A DNA stretch of 64,000 nucleotides from Ahrensia marina (lineage in GTDB: Bacteria; Pseudomonadota; Alphaproteobacteria; Rhizobiales; Rhizobiaceae): assembly GCF_001293565.1 (NCBI RefSeq), contig NZ_JXMU01000015.1, positions 49,923 to 113,922 of the forward strand. The letters are read 5' to 3'. Under the pieces are notes generated by a model. That model was not told the DNA's origin and searched no databases. It worked only from the letters and a program-made list of their open reading frames with translations. The position numbers and the translations under genes were made by a program. Each line of letters begins with the position of its first letter. Position 1 is the first letter of the stretch. Positions 56,083 to 64,000 of this stretch are shown piece by piece.

Positions 56083-57186
56083 TTAGCTTTTCCTGCCGGA
56101 GAGCCGCTTTGCAGTGCTGATATGATTATCCCACAGCTTAGCATGATCGGCAGGGCCAAAACGGCCCTCGCCATTTGACCAGATGAATTGTTGGTCATGT
56201 GCCGCAACGCCGCAAATTTCGTCGCTGCGCGTTGTGCTTATGACCTTTTGGGTGCGCGTATCATACCGCACCATTATACCGCCGCGTGGCGATGTGAACG
56301 CGACTTCACCGTTTTGTTCATTGGCAGCAATCGAACCGACATAACCGCGCAAATTTGCGGCGGTCGTTTCAGGCAAATCTACCATTTGAATGGCGCCGTT
56401 ATCGAAGGAAAATTGTCCGACAAGCGAACGGCCAGCCGTATGATCACCCTCATCCTGACATGCAAACCAGACCGTGCTTTCCATCAATGCCATATGCCGG
56501 ATCGAAAGCTTGTGCTGGTCGTCCGGCAGCTTGAATGATTCAATCAGCTTACCGGTCCGGATATTGATAAAAGCCAGATTGGGCTTCATCGATGCAATGT
56601 TAAGCTTTGCGCGCGGAAAATCAGGATGCGTCTCGATACCGCCATTGGCAATGACCAATGTTTGCCCGTCGGGCAAAAGCTCCATATCGTGTGGCCCGAT
56701 GCCATGCGCGTCAAACTCGCCAATACGTTTGAAGCTGTCACGTGTATTATAAATGCCGATAACACCGCGCGCATTATCAAAATCATTCTCTGTGGCATAA
56801 AGAAGCGCGCCATCAGCCGAATAAACACCATGCCCGTAAAAATGGCGTCCTTCGGCCGCATTGATGATGGTCGGAGGAGCTTTATTGCTAGGGTCAATAA
56901 CAGCGGCAAATGTGCCCGGCCTCCGCGCAAAAGCAATTAATTGAGCGCCGTCAGCACGCCAAACCGTATCATGCCCACGATCGGGCAAAGAATAGCGATG
57001 CAGCAGTTCTCCGTTTTCGGACATAGTCGCGATGCCATAGCTGCCATCGGCGCCCTTGAATGCAGACGCAAAAACGGCATCGGCTTTCTGCATCGCTCGG
57101 GCTTGCCCATCGTTCAACCCGGTAAGAAATGCGGCGCCTGCCGAAGCAAGAAAAGTTCTACGGTCAATAAGCATGGGCTTTTGCAT
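56083..57186 (-). CDS. Tat-exported DUF1513 domain protein
   Basis: 367 residues with a Tat signal: DRRTFLASAGAAF, cleavage near ARA. Repeated beta-propeller-like strands (FKGADGSYGIATM, RFRPG-type VFARRPGTF, GLGPHDM-like GIGPHDMELLPDGQTLVIANGGIETHP). DUF1513 proteins sit next to imelysin and di-haem oxidoreductase genes in iron loci of several proteobacteria; function unknown. Last gene of the iron operon, 6 nt after the second imelysin-like gene. Start ATG 57186 or 57174. Confidence 0.87.
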   Translation of the reverse strand: MQKPMLIDRRTFLASAGAAFLTGLNDGQARAMQKADAVFASAFKGADGSYGIATMSENGELLHRYSLPDRGHDTVWRADGAQLIAFARRPGTFAAVIDPSNKAPPTIINAAEGRHFYGHGVYSADGALLYATENDFDNARGVIGIYNTRDSFKRIGEFDAHGIGPHDMELLPDGQTLVIANGGIETHPDFPRAKLNIASMKPNLAFINIRTGKLIESFKLPDDQHKLSIRHMALMESTVWFACQDEGDHTAGRSLVGQFSFDNGAIQMVDLPETTAANLRGYVGSIAANEQNGEVAFTSPRGGIMVRYDTRTQKVISTTRSDEICGVAAHDQQFIWSNGEGRFGPADHAKLWDNHISTAKRLSGRKS

Positions 57187-57192
57187 TTGCTG

Positions 57193-58275
57193 TTAATCAC
57201 CGTCCAGCGAAGAAAAGCCGGAGGAAAGATTGAAAGCCGGAGACAACTGCTCGCGCATAATGGTTTCTATGCTCTGGCCGACAATATCAACATAACGGAA
57301 TTTGGCATAATCTTCCGCTTTGGCGGCGATGTCCGCAGTTGGCCTATTGATTGCTTGCAAGGTTCGTGCGGCATTTTCAAATTCAAAGAAAACGCTTTCA
57401 GCCGTTCTTACCGCGTCGCCTTCCAATGCATCTGCCAGATTTGCCGCCCTCACAATCGAATTCAATGCATCAAAGTTCGAAGCAATCACATCTATCGTAT
57501 TGTCAGAGCGCCAAAACAAAGCTGATTTTGGTTTTGCTTTCTCAAAGCTATCATCCAGAAAAGGTCCAATGCGCTGAACGCGGACAATTTCAATTCCATC
57601 ACCTACAATTTTGAAAAGTGCGGATAATTGCTCGCGCCCGTCGCGAAACAGCGGGTTAGTGTCAGATGGATTTTGCCAGAGTGTTGAAATGGCCTGCGGA
57701 CCATCATCATACCATGCGGTCTCGATCTCTTGCGCCAGATTGGCGATATTGCCTGTGATCGCCTGAGCATATTGGCATCGCACCGCGCCTTCTTTGGAAG
57801 CCAGCGCTTCACTGCCATTGCCAAAAAGCGTAAACTCGAGTGCAAGCAGCCCTTGAACTGCAACACTTTTCTCCGACAAACTCGCAACATCGAGCGCCGT
57901 TTCATCGCTTGTGCGTATGACGTCACGTACTTGTTTCAAGCCCCGTCCGCGGCGATCGGGCCAAAACAACATGCGCTCCAACCGGTTTTCCTGCACCAGT
58001 GGGCCGAGGCGCAAAAGCTCCACCTGTCCCCAGTCTTTAACCAGCGCGCTGAACTCTTCTCTGGCCGTTTCAAGCGAAACTGTGTCGGACTCTTCACAAA
58101 GAACATTTGCCGCTGCATGCATGGTATTGGCACGTGTTTTCAACGCAGTCGTTGCCGGCCTGATGTAGTCGGCAATCACATCATGCACGATGTCATTCGC
58201 ATCACGTGCAAGCCCGTGCGTTGCCGTAGCTGTCAGAACAACAGCGACAATTAAACCAGTAAAGACATTTCGCAT
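57193..58275 (-). CDS. Imelysin-like periplasmic protein with altered GxHxxE motif
   Basis: 360 residues from ATG 58275, one base after the di-haem oxidoreductase stop (GGAAAG upstream); a longer in-frame start at 58368 is not supported. Signal peptide MRNVFTGLIVAVVLTATATHG, cleavage near LAR. Imelysin-peptidase helical fold with SVAVQGLLALEFTLFGNG, where the GxHxxE metal motif of the family becomes G142-L-L-A-L-E147, losing His. Such variants occur among ICMP-like proteins downstream of IrpA. May bind iron or haem differently from the first imelysin or act as a scaffold. Confidence 0.88.
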   Translation of the reverse strand: MRNVFTGLIVAVVLTATATHGLARDANDIVHDVIADYIRPATTALKTRANTMHAAANVLCEESDTVSLETAREEFSALVKDWGQVELLRLGPLVQENRLERMLFWPDRRGRGLKQVRDVIRTSDETALDVASLSEKSVAVQGLLALEFTLFGNGSEALASKEGAVRCQYAQAITGNIANLAQEIETAWYDDGPQAISTLWQNPSDTNPLFRDGREQLSALFKIVGDGIEIVRVQRIGPFLDDSFEKAKPKSALFWRSDNTIDVIASNFDALNSIVRAANLADALEGDAVRTAESVFFEFENAARTLQAINRPTADIAAKAEDYAKFRYVDIVGQSIETIMREQLSPAFNLSSGFSSLDGD

Positions 58276-58276
58276 A

Positions 58277-59806
58277 CTATAAGCTTTCCAAAAATTCGAT
58301 GAGCGCTTGCCTGTCGGCCTTTTCCATCTCGGCAAATATTTGCTTGGCGTTTTCCGCTTCGCCGCCATGCCACATGATAGCCTCTGTCAAATTGCGCGCG
58401 CGCCCGTCATGTAGAAAGAATGTGTGTCCGTTGACCATCTCGGTAAGGCCAAGCCCCCAAAGCGGCGGTGTGCGCCATTCACGTCCGTTTGCAATACCAA
58501 CCTGCTGTCCATCGGCAAGCCCTTCTCCCATATCGTGAAGAAGCATGTCGGAATACGGCCAAATCAATTGAAAGGCTTGCGCTTTATCCTCGGTATCACG
58601 GCGCGTTACAAATTTAGGTCTGTGACATGAGGCACAACCGGCACCATAAAACAGTTCCTTGCCGCGCAAGACTTCCGGTTTTTCGACATTGCGCCGAGCC
58701 GGAACCGCCAAATTTTTCGAATAAAATGTCACCAGATCGATAACCGGATCTGGTGCCTCGGTCTCGCCCAGCCTTGTTTGCACACCGGTTGCAAGGTCAA
58801 AACAAGCTTCTTGTTTGGCTGTACAGTCGCCAAAAGGCTTATCAACTTCAGGCGACGAAATACCGATATCACCGGCAAAAGCAGATGCGGACTGATGGCG
58901 CACATTGGGATTTTCGGCTTTCCAGCCAAATCTGCCAAGCGTTAGTCCGTCCGTGTCCGGCTCACGTGCAATAGCAAATTTTCCGGAAATACCATCACCA
59001 TCAATATCATCAGGGTCCGCATTCTTGATAATATCGGCCGGGTGAATCGCTTCCAGCAATCCCAGTCCGATCATGGGCGGCGCAATACGCGGCGAAAGGG
59101 TCGTATCTTCATGCAGGGGACCATAGGCAAGATCAGAAACCGAATATTCAGGCTTTCGCAAAGATACTTCTGTGCCGTCTTTAAGCTGCACGATCTGCTC
59201 TTGATACGTAATGACCATATGGCCTTCAGCAGCAAGCCCAGGCACAGCCAAATCTTGCAATTGGCCGCCATAAACAGGGTCCGGAATGGTTGCAGAAACA
59301 AAGTTCTCCAGCGCCTTTATTTCTTCTTCTGTTGTACCTGTTTTGCCTAGGCGCAAAAACATCGAGGTCGCATCGCTATCGCCTTCGGGCGGATGCCCGC
59401 GCCCGTCTTTCAGATGGCAGCTCTGGCATGCACGGGCGTTAAAAAGCGGCCCCAAACCATCAGAAGCCTGCGTTGATGACGGCGATGACACCCATAATTT
59501 TCTGAAAAGCGCATTGCCCAGCTTAAAGTCTTGTTCGCCTTTAAAGTCCAAATTGGCTGAAAATTGCGAAAAGGCATCGCGATTGGCAATCTTTGTTGAG
59601 GTGGCCGCACCACCCTGATTGGCTTCAAAACGCTCCGCTTTTGAAAAGTCCTGCGTTGGTTCAGTGATTTTTTCTACGCGTTGCAGATCTTTGTTTGAAA
59701 GATCGTCACGCACCGTCGAAGAAAAATCCAGATCAGCACTTTGTGCAGATAAGGGCAGACTGAAAAGAACACAGCACAGTCCAAAGCGGAGACGTTTCAG
59801 TAGCAA
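58277..59806 (-). CDS. Di-haem oxidoreductase (DUF1111, thiol oxidoreductase-like)
   Basis: 509 residues; signal peptide to about residue 23 (AQSA/DL). Two c-type haem sites: C127-C130-H131 in ACQSCHLKDGRGHPP and C391-C394-H395 in GCASCHRPKF. Family marks RFGWKAENP and GRARNLTEAIMWHGGEA. Periplasmic electron transfer, probably redox change of iron or of a ligand. 2 nt after the bacterioferritin stop, 1 nt before the second imelysin-like gene. Confidence 0.92.
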   Translation of the reverse strand: MLLKRLRFGLCCVLFSLPLSAQSADLDFSSTVRDDLSNKDLQRVEKITEPTQDFSKAERFEANQGGAATSTKIANRDAFSQFSANLDFKGEQDFKLGNALFRKLWVSSPSSTQASDGLGPLFNARACQSCHLKDGRGHPPEGDSDATSMFLRLGKTGTTEEEIKALENFVSATIPDPVYGGQLQDLAVPGLAAEGHMVITYQEQIVQLKDGTEVSLRKPEYSVSDLAYGPLHEDTTLSPRIAPPMIGLGLLEAIHPADIIKNADPDDIDGDGISGKFAIAREPDTDGLTLGRFGWKAENPNVRHQSASAFAGDIGISSPEVDKPFGDCTAKQEACFDLATGVQTRLGETEAPDPVIDLVTFYSKNLAVPARRNVEKPEVLRGKELFYGAGCASCHRPKFVTRRDTEDKAQAFQLIWPYSDMLLHDMGEGLADGQQVGIANGREWRTPPLWGLGLTEMVNGHTFFLHDGRARNLTEAIMWHGGEAENAKQIFAEMEKADRQALIEFLESL

Positions 59807-59808
59807 TT

Positions 59809-60294
59809 TTACTCAGCCTCATCCGCAGAAACGGCATTGAGAAGTCCGTATTTCTCTTCGCCGATTTTGCTCATTAAATCGAGCTGTGTTTCGATAAAGT
59901 CTATGTGCCCCTCTTCGTCGGCAATCAGCTCTTCAAACAGGTTCTTGGAAACATAGTCCCCTGCTTCTTCGCAAATATCGCGCGATTTGGTGTAGCTGTC
60001 CCAAGCTTCTTTCTCGCCTGCTAGATCAGCTTCAAGCACTTCTTTCACATTCTGACCGATACGCAACGGCGCAACAGACTGAAGATTTGGAAAGCCTTCC
60101 AGAAAGATAATACGTTCAACCAGCTTGTCCGCATGGTTCATTTCTTCAATGCTTTCAGCACGTTCTTTCTTGGCAAGTTTTTTAAACCCCCAATCATCAA
60201 GCAAACGGTAATGGAGCCAATATTGATTAACAGCACCAAGCTCTAAAAACAGCGCCTCATTTAATCGCTCGATTACTTTTTCATTACCCTTCAT
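59809..60294 (-). CDS. bfr: Bacterioferritin
   Basis: 161 residues of the four-helix ferritin fold. Ferroxidase ligands E18, E51, H54 and further Glu/His in [13 protein letters not shown]; haem-binding Met52 in EMNHADKL. Stores iron in the cytoplasm with haem at the dimer interface. AAGGGAG stands about 8 nt before the ATG. 59 nt after bfd, its usual partner, and 2 nt before the di-haem oxidoreductase gene. Confidence 0.96.
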   Translation of the reverse strand: MKGNEKVIERLNEALFLELGAVNQYWLHYRLLDDWGFKKLAKKERAESIEEMNHADKLVERIIFLEGFPNLQSVAPLRIGQNVKEVLEADLAGEKEAWDSYTKSRDICEEAGDYVSKNLFEELIADEEGHIDFIETQLDLMSKIGEEKYGLLNAVSADEAE

Positions 60295-60353
60295 CAGGTC
60301 ACTCCCTTGTTTAAAGATGTCCTGAACAGCTTAAACTGAATTGACCACGATTG

Positions 60354-60671
60354 TCAGGCTGCAAATTGCTTTGACTTCTGTTTTTGATGCAGCGCTTTGA
60401 AAGTTTCACAGCGATCATGTTCGTGCTTCATACGGCTAAGCAAGTAAATGACTTCCGCTTCGGGAGATTGTTTTTCGCGGTGCCATTGTTCGCTAACGTC
60501 AACAATCACACCGATCGCATTGGGAAAACAGCCGCAACATTTTCCGCGCTTTTTCAGCGCATGATATACCATGCCGACAGTGATCAATTGCCATGCATCA
60601 ACATCGAGGAAGCCGCGAACGACTTCCTCAATGTCATTTTTTGTAATGTAGTTGCAGCTACATACGATCAT
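60354..60671 (-). CDS. bfd: Bacterioferritin-associated ferredoxin with C-terminal extension
   Basis: 105 residues against about 64 for canonical Bfd. [2Fe-2S] ligands C4, C6 in MIVCSCNY and C45 or C46 with C48 in KKRGKCCGCFP. The helix-rich extension (residues 60-105, RMKHEHDRCETFKALHQKQ) holds a lone Cys. Bfd reduces the bacterioferritin core to release iron. 13 nt after irpA. Confidence 0.9.
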   Translation of the reverse strand: MIVCSCNYITKNDIEEVVRGFLDVDAWQLITVGMVYHALKKRGKCCGCFPNAIGVIVDVSEQWHREKQSPEAEVIYLLSRMKHEHDRCETFKALHQKQKSKQFAA

Positions 60672-60684
60672 GATCGGTCAAAAC

Positions 60685-61959
60685 CTATTGGAAAACAGCA
60701 TCAGGGCTATCGAGGCTGTCTGAACCTTCAATTTCAAGTTCATCAAGCTCAAGCGCCGCAACAGCCCGTTCGATGGATCGTGTTTGAGAAATCAAACCGT
60801 CAATAGCAGCCTGTACAACCGCATTGCCCTCGCTGTTACCTTCAGCGATCATCTGGTCATAGGCCTCGCCTTCTTCAGCGCGTTTTGCCATTGCCTGCAT
60901 CAAAGATACAGTTTCGCTCAACTTATCTTTCAGTTCTGTATCAACACCGGCGTCTTTTGCAGCCACAAGGTCTGAAATGGACGGGCCTTCAACCTTTGAT
61001 CCATCAACGCGAGTGTATGAACCATTATAGACATTCTCGATACCGACAGCGTCGTAAAGGTGAGAATTATGCGTATTGTCAGAGAAACAGTCGTGCTCTT
61101 CTTCCGGATCACCGAGCAACAAGCCGAGCTTCATTCGCTCACCGGCCAGTTCACCGTAAGACAATGAACCCATGCCTGTAAGAATGACAGACAAGGCATT
61201 TTCAGGATTCTCGACAAGAACGGCGCGTGCCTCGCCTTCTGTTGTCCAGTTGGCAACCATCTCTTCAAGGTCGGCAATCAGCAAATCAGAAGCCGCAGCC
61301 AGATATTCCGCGCGGCGGTCACAATTGCCGTTGGTGCACTCATCGCCAGACGCATAATCAGTCCATTCGCGCGCACCGGCACCGGCATCATTGCCGTTCA
61401 GGTCCTGGCCCCACAACAGGAATTCTATGGCGTGATAGCCGGTTGCCACATTGGCTTCCACCTCACCGGCTTCCTGCAAAGTCGAGGACAGGAATTCCGG
61501 TGTGATTTTAGATGCGTCTACATCCTCACCGTTAATAGCCACTGTCTTGTTGGCAATAACATTGGCCGCATAAAGAGCATTTTCGTCATTTTCCACACCA
61601 TAGGAAGCATCAACATAGTCAATGAGACCTTCATCCAGCGGCCAGGCGTTCACACGGCCTTCCCAATCATCAACAATAGCATTGCCGAAACGGTATACTT
61701 CACTTTGCTGATAAGGCACGCGAGCGGCTAACCAAGCTTCTTTTGCAGCAGCCAGATTGGCTTCCGACGGTTCTGCGATAAGCGTATCAATTGCAGCATC
61801 CAGTGTTTTAGCGGTCGCCAGAGAATCTTCGTATTTAGCCAGCGCAATATCAGCATAAGTCTTTGTAACGGCTTCTGCTGTTGCTTCCGCAAACGCCGGT
61901 GAAGTAAAAATAGCTGTTGAAGCGGCAAGCATTGCCATAGCGGTTATCGAACGTTTCAT
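60685..61959 (-). CDS. Imelysin family iron-regulated protein (IrpA-like)
   Basis: 424 residues; signal peptide MKRSITAMAMLAASTAIFTS with cleavage near AFA/EA. Complete imelysin motif G174-Y-H176-A-I-E179 followed by FLLWGQDL, and NGNCDRRAEYLAAA, plus FSDNTHNSHLYDAVG. Related to IrpA, induced by iron limitation in cyanobacteria, and to ICMP. Periplasmic iron binding, probably. 13 nt after the Cys-rich unknown gene. Confidence 0.92.
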   Translation of the reverse strand: MKRSITAMAMLAASTAIFTSPAFAEATAEAVTKTYADIALAKYEDSLATAKTLDAAIDTLIAEPSEANLAAAKEAWLAARVPYQQSEVYRFGNAIVDDWEGRVNAWPLDEGLIDYVDASYGVENDENALYAANVIANKTVAINGEDVDASKITPEFLSSTLQEAGEVEANVATGYHAIEFLLWGQDLNGNDAGAGAREWTDYASGDECTNGNCDRRAEYLAAASDLLIADLEEMVANWTTEGEARAVLVENPENALSVILTGMGSLSYGELAGERMKLGLLLGDPEEEHDCFSDNTHNSHLYDAVGIENVYNGSYTRVDGSKVEGPSISDLVAAKDAGVDTELKDKLSETVSLMQAMAKRAEEGEAYDQMIAEGNSEGNAVVQAAIDGLISQTRSIERAVAALELDELEIEGSDSLDSPDAVFQ

Positions 61960-61971
61960 AATTAGTTCCTT

Positions 61972-62517
61972 CTAGTGAATAGTTGGAGGCGTCACATCGT
62001 TAAAGCGATGTGCTGCTGTTTTTGCGCGATGATTTAAAATCGATGTGAGAACTTCCGGCGGGATCGGCATCAAAATTTTTGCAGCCCCTTTTAAGATGAG
62101 CGCAAACGAGCCTGCGGCCATGACAACTTCATCACAGCGTGTCGGGCAGCTAAGCGCACTCAGGCAAAGCTCAACCGAGGCTTCATCACCGTTTTGAATA
62201 CCTGAAATAAGACCAAGAATCATGGTTTCGTCAGTACAGATATTGGGTGTGTTGGTCGCAAACATATGCAGGGGACACTTCGCGCACATGCCCAGCGTAT
62301 GAAGAAAATCTGCCATTGCAACAAATGCCGGACGCGCAAATTGCGCACCCAAAATAGTGCGGTACAAATCGCCGGCTTCATCCATGGGCACAGGTGATTG
62401 CGTAATGACGCTTTTGGTCCAATGACGATAGCCTTCAAGCACCAACCGCTCTGGCGGACGGCTTAGATACCGGTGTGCAACCTTATGTGTTTGTCCCTGC
62501 ATTTGCAGAACCGCCAT
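61972..62517 (-). CDS. Cys-rich hypothetical protein heading the iron operon
   Basis: 181 residues, not recognised. Two cysteine pairs CAKC and CPTRC plus single Cys in NICTDE and LCLSALSC; helical and without a signal peptide or membrane segment. Conserved-looking start RPPERLVLEGYRHW. Could bind a metal or cluster, by inference from Cys spacing and place. ATG 62517 or 62502; neither has a good ribosome site, and the first promoter predicts a 16-nt leader. Its stop lies 12 nt before irpA. Confidence 0.75.
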   Translation of the reverse strand: MAVLQMQGQTHKVAHRYLSRPPERLVLEGYRHWTKSVITQSPVPMDEAGDLYRTILGAQFARPAFVAMADFLHTLGMCAKCPLHMFATNTPNICTDETMILGLISGIQNGDEASVELCLSALSCPTRCDEVVMAAGSFALILKGAAKILMPIPPEVLTSILNHRAKTAAHRFNDVTPPTIH

Positions 62518-62539
62518 ATAACTTGACTAATTTTGTCCG

Positions 62540-62593
62540 ATTAAACACGCCGGAAAACATGTGTCAAACACTCAAGTTTAAAACAGTTCTAAT
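62540..62593 (-). promoter_or_regulatory. Promoter and Irr-type iron box of the iron operon
   Basis: On the minus strand: -35 TTGACA (62562-62567), 16-nt spacer, -10 TTTAAT (62540-62545). Directly upstream, 62577-62593 reads (plus strand) TTTAAAA-CAG-TTCTAAT, which differs at one base per arm from the iron control element TTTAGAA-N3-TTCTAAA recognised by Irr in rhizobia (consensus from memory). Site above -35 suggests activation under low iron. Confidence 0.7.
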
Positions 62594-62772
62594 CTGACTC
62601 GCTTGCATAATCGCCAGCGCTGCGAAAACTCGAAGGATTATACATTAAAATCAAGATGTTAATGAAACTGCATCATCGCGTGGGAGTTATTCAAACGACC
62701 TGCTTGCAACTATGATAATTTACTTTTCTTCACAGACGGCCGGGATGAAATGTGCAAATCAGGCACAAAGCT

Positions 62773-63045
62773 TTATGAAAATAGCTTTTCCAAGTCATTC
62801 AGAGCAGCCAAGGATGTATCCCTGCTCTTCTGTATTGCTGTATGATTTTCAGCATTAATCGCCGCGAGCAATTCGACAAATTGCTCATTGGCTCTGGCAA
62901 ACAAAACAGATTGCTGCCCGCTTCGAATATTGTCGGGCAAAGCCGATTTAAGCAAATTCCTGAAGGAGATTGCCGTCGATTTATCGGCCGACGTAACACC
63001 GCAGATCATCTCGCGGGCACGGTCAAGTTTAGCGGCTGAAATCAT
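62773..63045 (-). CDS. Small hypothetical protein
   Basis: 90 residues, helical and charged (LDRAREMICGV, RANEQFVELLAAINAEN), no recognised domain and no clear ribosome site. Intact frame between the iron operon and the ABC ATPase gene; it could be a real small protein or chance. If it is not a gene, 62518-63141 holds only the iron promoter. Confidence 0.4.
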   Translation of the reverse strand: MISAAKLDRAREMICGVTSADKSTAISFRNLLKSALPDNIRSGQQSVLFARANEQFVELLAAINAENHTAIQKSRDTSLAALNDLEKLFS

Positions 63046-63141
63046 AGGCGTGTGTTTTCATTTCGTGGTTACAGCGATAGGCCACAACTACATCAACGTC
63101 CCCTCGCAACCAACACCCTCAAAGTGCATTACCGCTGATTT

Positions 63142-64000
63142 TTACGCACTTGCCTTCTTCAACGTCATACCGGTTGCGGAATCGAACAGATGAAACTCGT
63201 TTTGATCAAGAACAATGCCGACATCTTTGTCAGCTTCAATAGACGTCTGTCCGCTAACATGAACCGTAACCGGTGTGCCATCTTCTGCAAACGTATAGAT
63301 AAAGGATTCGCCGCCAAGCTGCTCCGTATTGCGCACTTTAACGACAATGTCTGATTTTGCTTTCGTGCCGACACTTAAATGATTGGGCCGGAAACCGACG
63401 GTCACCTTATCGCCAGCCTTAACATCGAAACGCTTTGCATCCAGCTTGATCGCTTTACCGGCAACCGGTTGGAAGCTCATTTTCCCTGCTGTGACACCGG
63501 TGACTTCACCTGCCAGAAAATTCATCTTTGGCGAACCGATAAAGCCCGCGATAAAAATATTGGCCGGATTATTATAGATATCCAGCGGTGCACCATATTG
63601 CTCAACAATGCCCAAGCGTAGCACAGCGATTTTATCGGCCATTGTCATCGCTTCCACCTGATCATGCGTGACGTAGATCATCGTGTTGCCAAGCCGCTTA
63701 TGCAGACCTGAAATCTCTCCGCGCATATCAACCCGCAATTCGGCATCGAGGTTTGATAATGGTTCATCAAACAGGAAGATTGAAGGTTCGCGCACAACAG
63801 CGCGCCCGATAGCCACACGTTGCCGCTGCCCGCCTGACAGATCTTTTGGCTTGCGGTCAAGCAGTTCCCCGATCTGCAACATTGTGGAGACTTCGTTGAC
63901 CTTCTTTTCAATTTCCGCTTTCGGCGTTCTCACATTTTCCAATCCGAATGAGAGATTTTCACGCACCGACATATGCGGATAAAGCGCATAGGATTGAAAC
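63142..64000 (-). CDS. MalK/UgpC-type ABC transporter ATPase (5' part outside window)
   Basis: The frame runs to the window edge; the visible part starts in the Q-loop ([20 protein letters not shown]) and holds the [14 protein letters not shown] signature, Walker [16 protein letters not shown] switch His and a C-terminal TOBE/MalK-like domain ([11 protein letters not shown]). Walker A lies outside. Likely for a sugar or polyol importer; permeases and binding protein lie upstream, out of view. A second UgpC-type gene in the window is distinct (about half identical by eye). Confidence 0.93.
   Translation of the reverse strand, partial: FQSYALYPHMSVRENLSFGLENVRTPKAEIEKKVNEVSTMLQIGELLDRKPKDLSGGQRQRVAIGRAVVREPSIFLFDEPLSNLDAELRVDMRGEISGLHKRLGNTMIYVTHDQVEAMTMADKIAVLRLGIVEQYGAPLDIYNNPANIFIAGFIGSPKMNFLAGEVTGVTAGKMSFQPVAGKAIKLDAKRFDVKAGDKVTVGFRPNHLSVGTKAKSDIVVKVRNTEQLGGESFIYTFAEDGTPVTVHVSGQTSIEADKDVGIVLDQNEFHLFDSATGMTLKKASA

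Noticed and set aside
57730..58254. 174-codon plus-strand frame opposite the second imelysin-like gene
   Set aside because: Antisense shadow; no family resemblance, and the opposing gene is conserved and in an operon.
1..64000. CRISPR array, IS element, prophage or integrative element
   Set aside because: No regular repeat-spacer series, transposase, integrase or terminal repeats seen; genes are ordinary chromosomal families with similar style throughout.

Overview
The window looks like chromosomal DNA of an alphaproteobacterium, most likely of the order Hyphomicrobiales (rhizobial group) and perhaps marine. The clues are a class II DAHP synthase, a MaeB malic enzyme with a phosphotransacetylase-like tail, DUF2865, DUF2059 and DUF1289 proteins, the rpiA-DUF2059-gor order, a BigR-type persulfide operon, a candidate Irr (iron) box and a structured leader in front of an ornithine decarboxylase that fits the alphaproteobacterial speF RNA motif. 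Base composition looks moderate (about half GC by eye, not computed). I see no rRNA, tRNA, IS element, prophage, integrase or CRISPR array; this is densely packed core and metabolic DNA with many 1 to 8 nt gene overlaps.

Layout. 1-5.2 kb: end of a dipeptide/N-acetyl-D-glutamate epimerase-like gene, an SDR with an altered active site, maeB, and a secreted DUF2865 protein whose end overlaps gltX antisense. 5.2-15.8 kb, mostly minus strand: gltX, an MFS carrier coupled to nadE, an extradiol dioxygenase, a GFA-family protein, class II DAHP synthase, gor with a gamma-glutamylcyclotransferase-like gene, DUF2059 and rpiA. 16-20.6 kb: gph, a membrane fatty acid desaturase, class I fumarase, a PPOX flavoprotein and DUF971. 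20.7-29.9 kb: molybdenum cofactor genes (moaA, then fdhD-mobA-mobB-moeA-cytochrome b561), interleaved with an FAD oxidoreductase, two tandem EamA transporters and a Bcr/CflA efflux pump. 30-32.4 kb: a polar amino acid ABC importer without its ATPase. 32.4-40.6 kb: an Lrp regulator, a UDG/GST/nuclease operon, an orphan histidine kinase, divergent cobT/cobS, DUF1289, TauE and dusA.

40.9-46.1 kb is a TRAP transporter operon with an RraA-like protein, a FadR-type GntR regulator and an SDR, which together form a catabolic cassette for an unidentified organic acid. 46.1-48.4 kb holds the structured leader, ornithine decarboxylase and a GNAT protein. 48.4-50.7 kb is a BigR/YeeE-YedE/persulfide-dioxygenase operon for reactive sulfur. 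50.7-56.1 kb is a ugpBAEC operon for glycerol-3-phosphate uptake, preceded by an array of Pho-box-like heptamers and ending with an endonuclease/exonuclease/phosphatase-fold protein in the place often held by ugpQ.

56.1-62.6 kb is the most striking block. It is one minus-strand operon of seven genes: a Cys-rich unknown, an imelysin/IrpA protein, Bfd, bacterioferritin, a di-haem oxidoreductase, a second imelysin-like protein and a Tat-exported DUF1513 protein. A good promoter and a near-consensus Irr box lie in front. It combines periplasmic iron or haem handling with cytoplasmic iron storage and release. The window ends inside a MalK/UgpC-type ABC ATPase gene.
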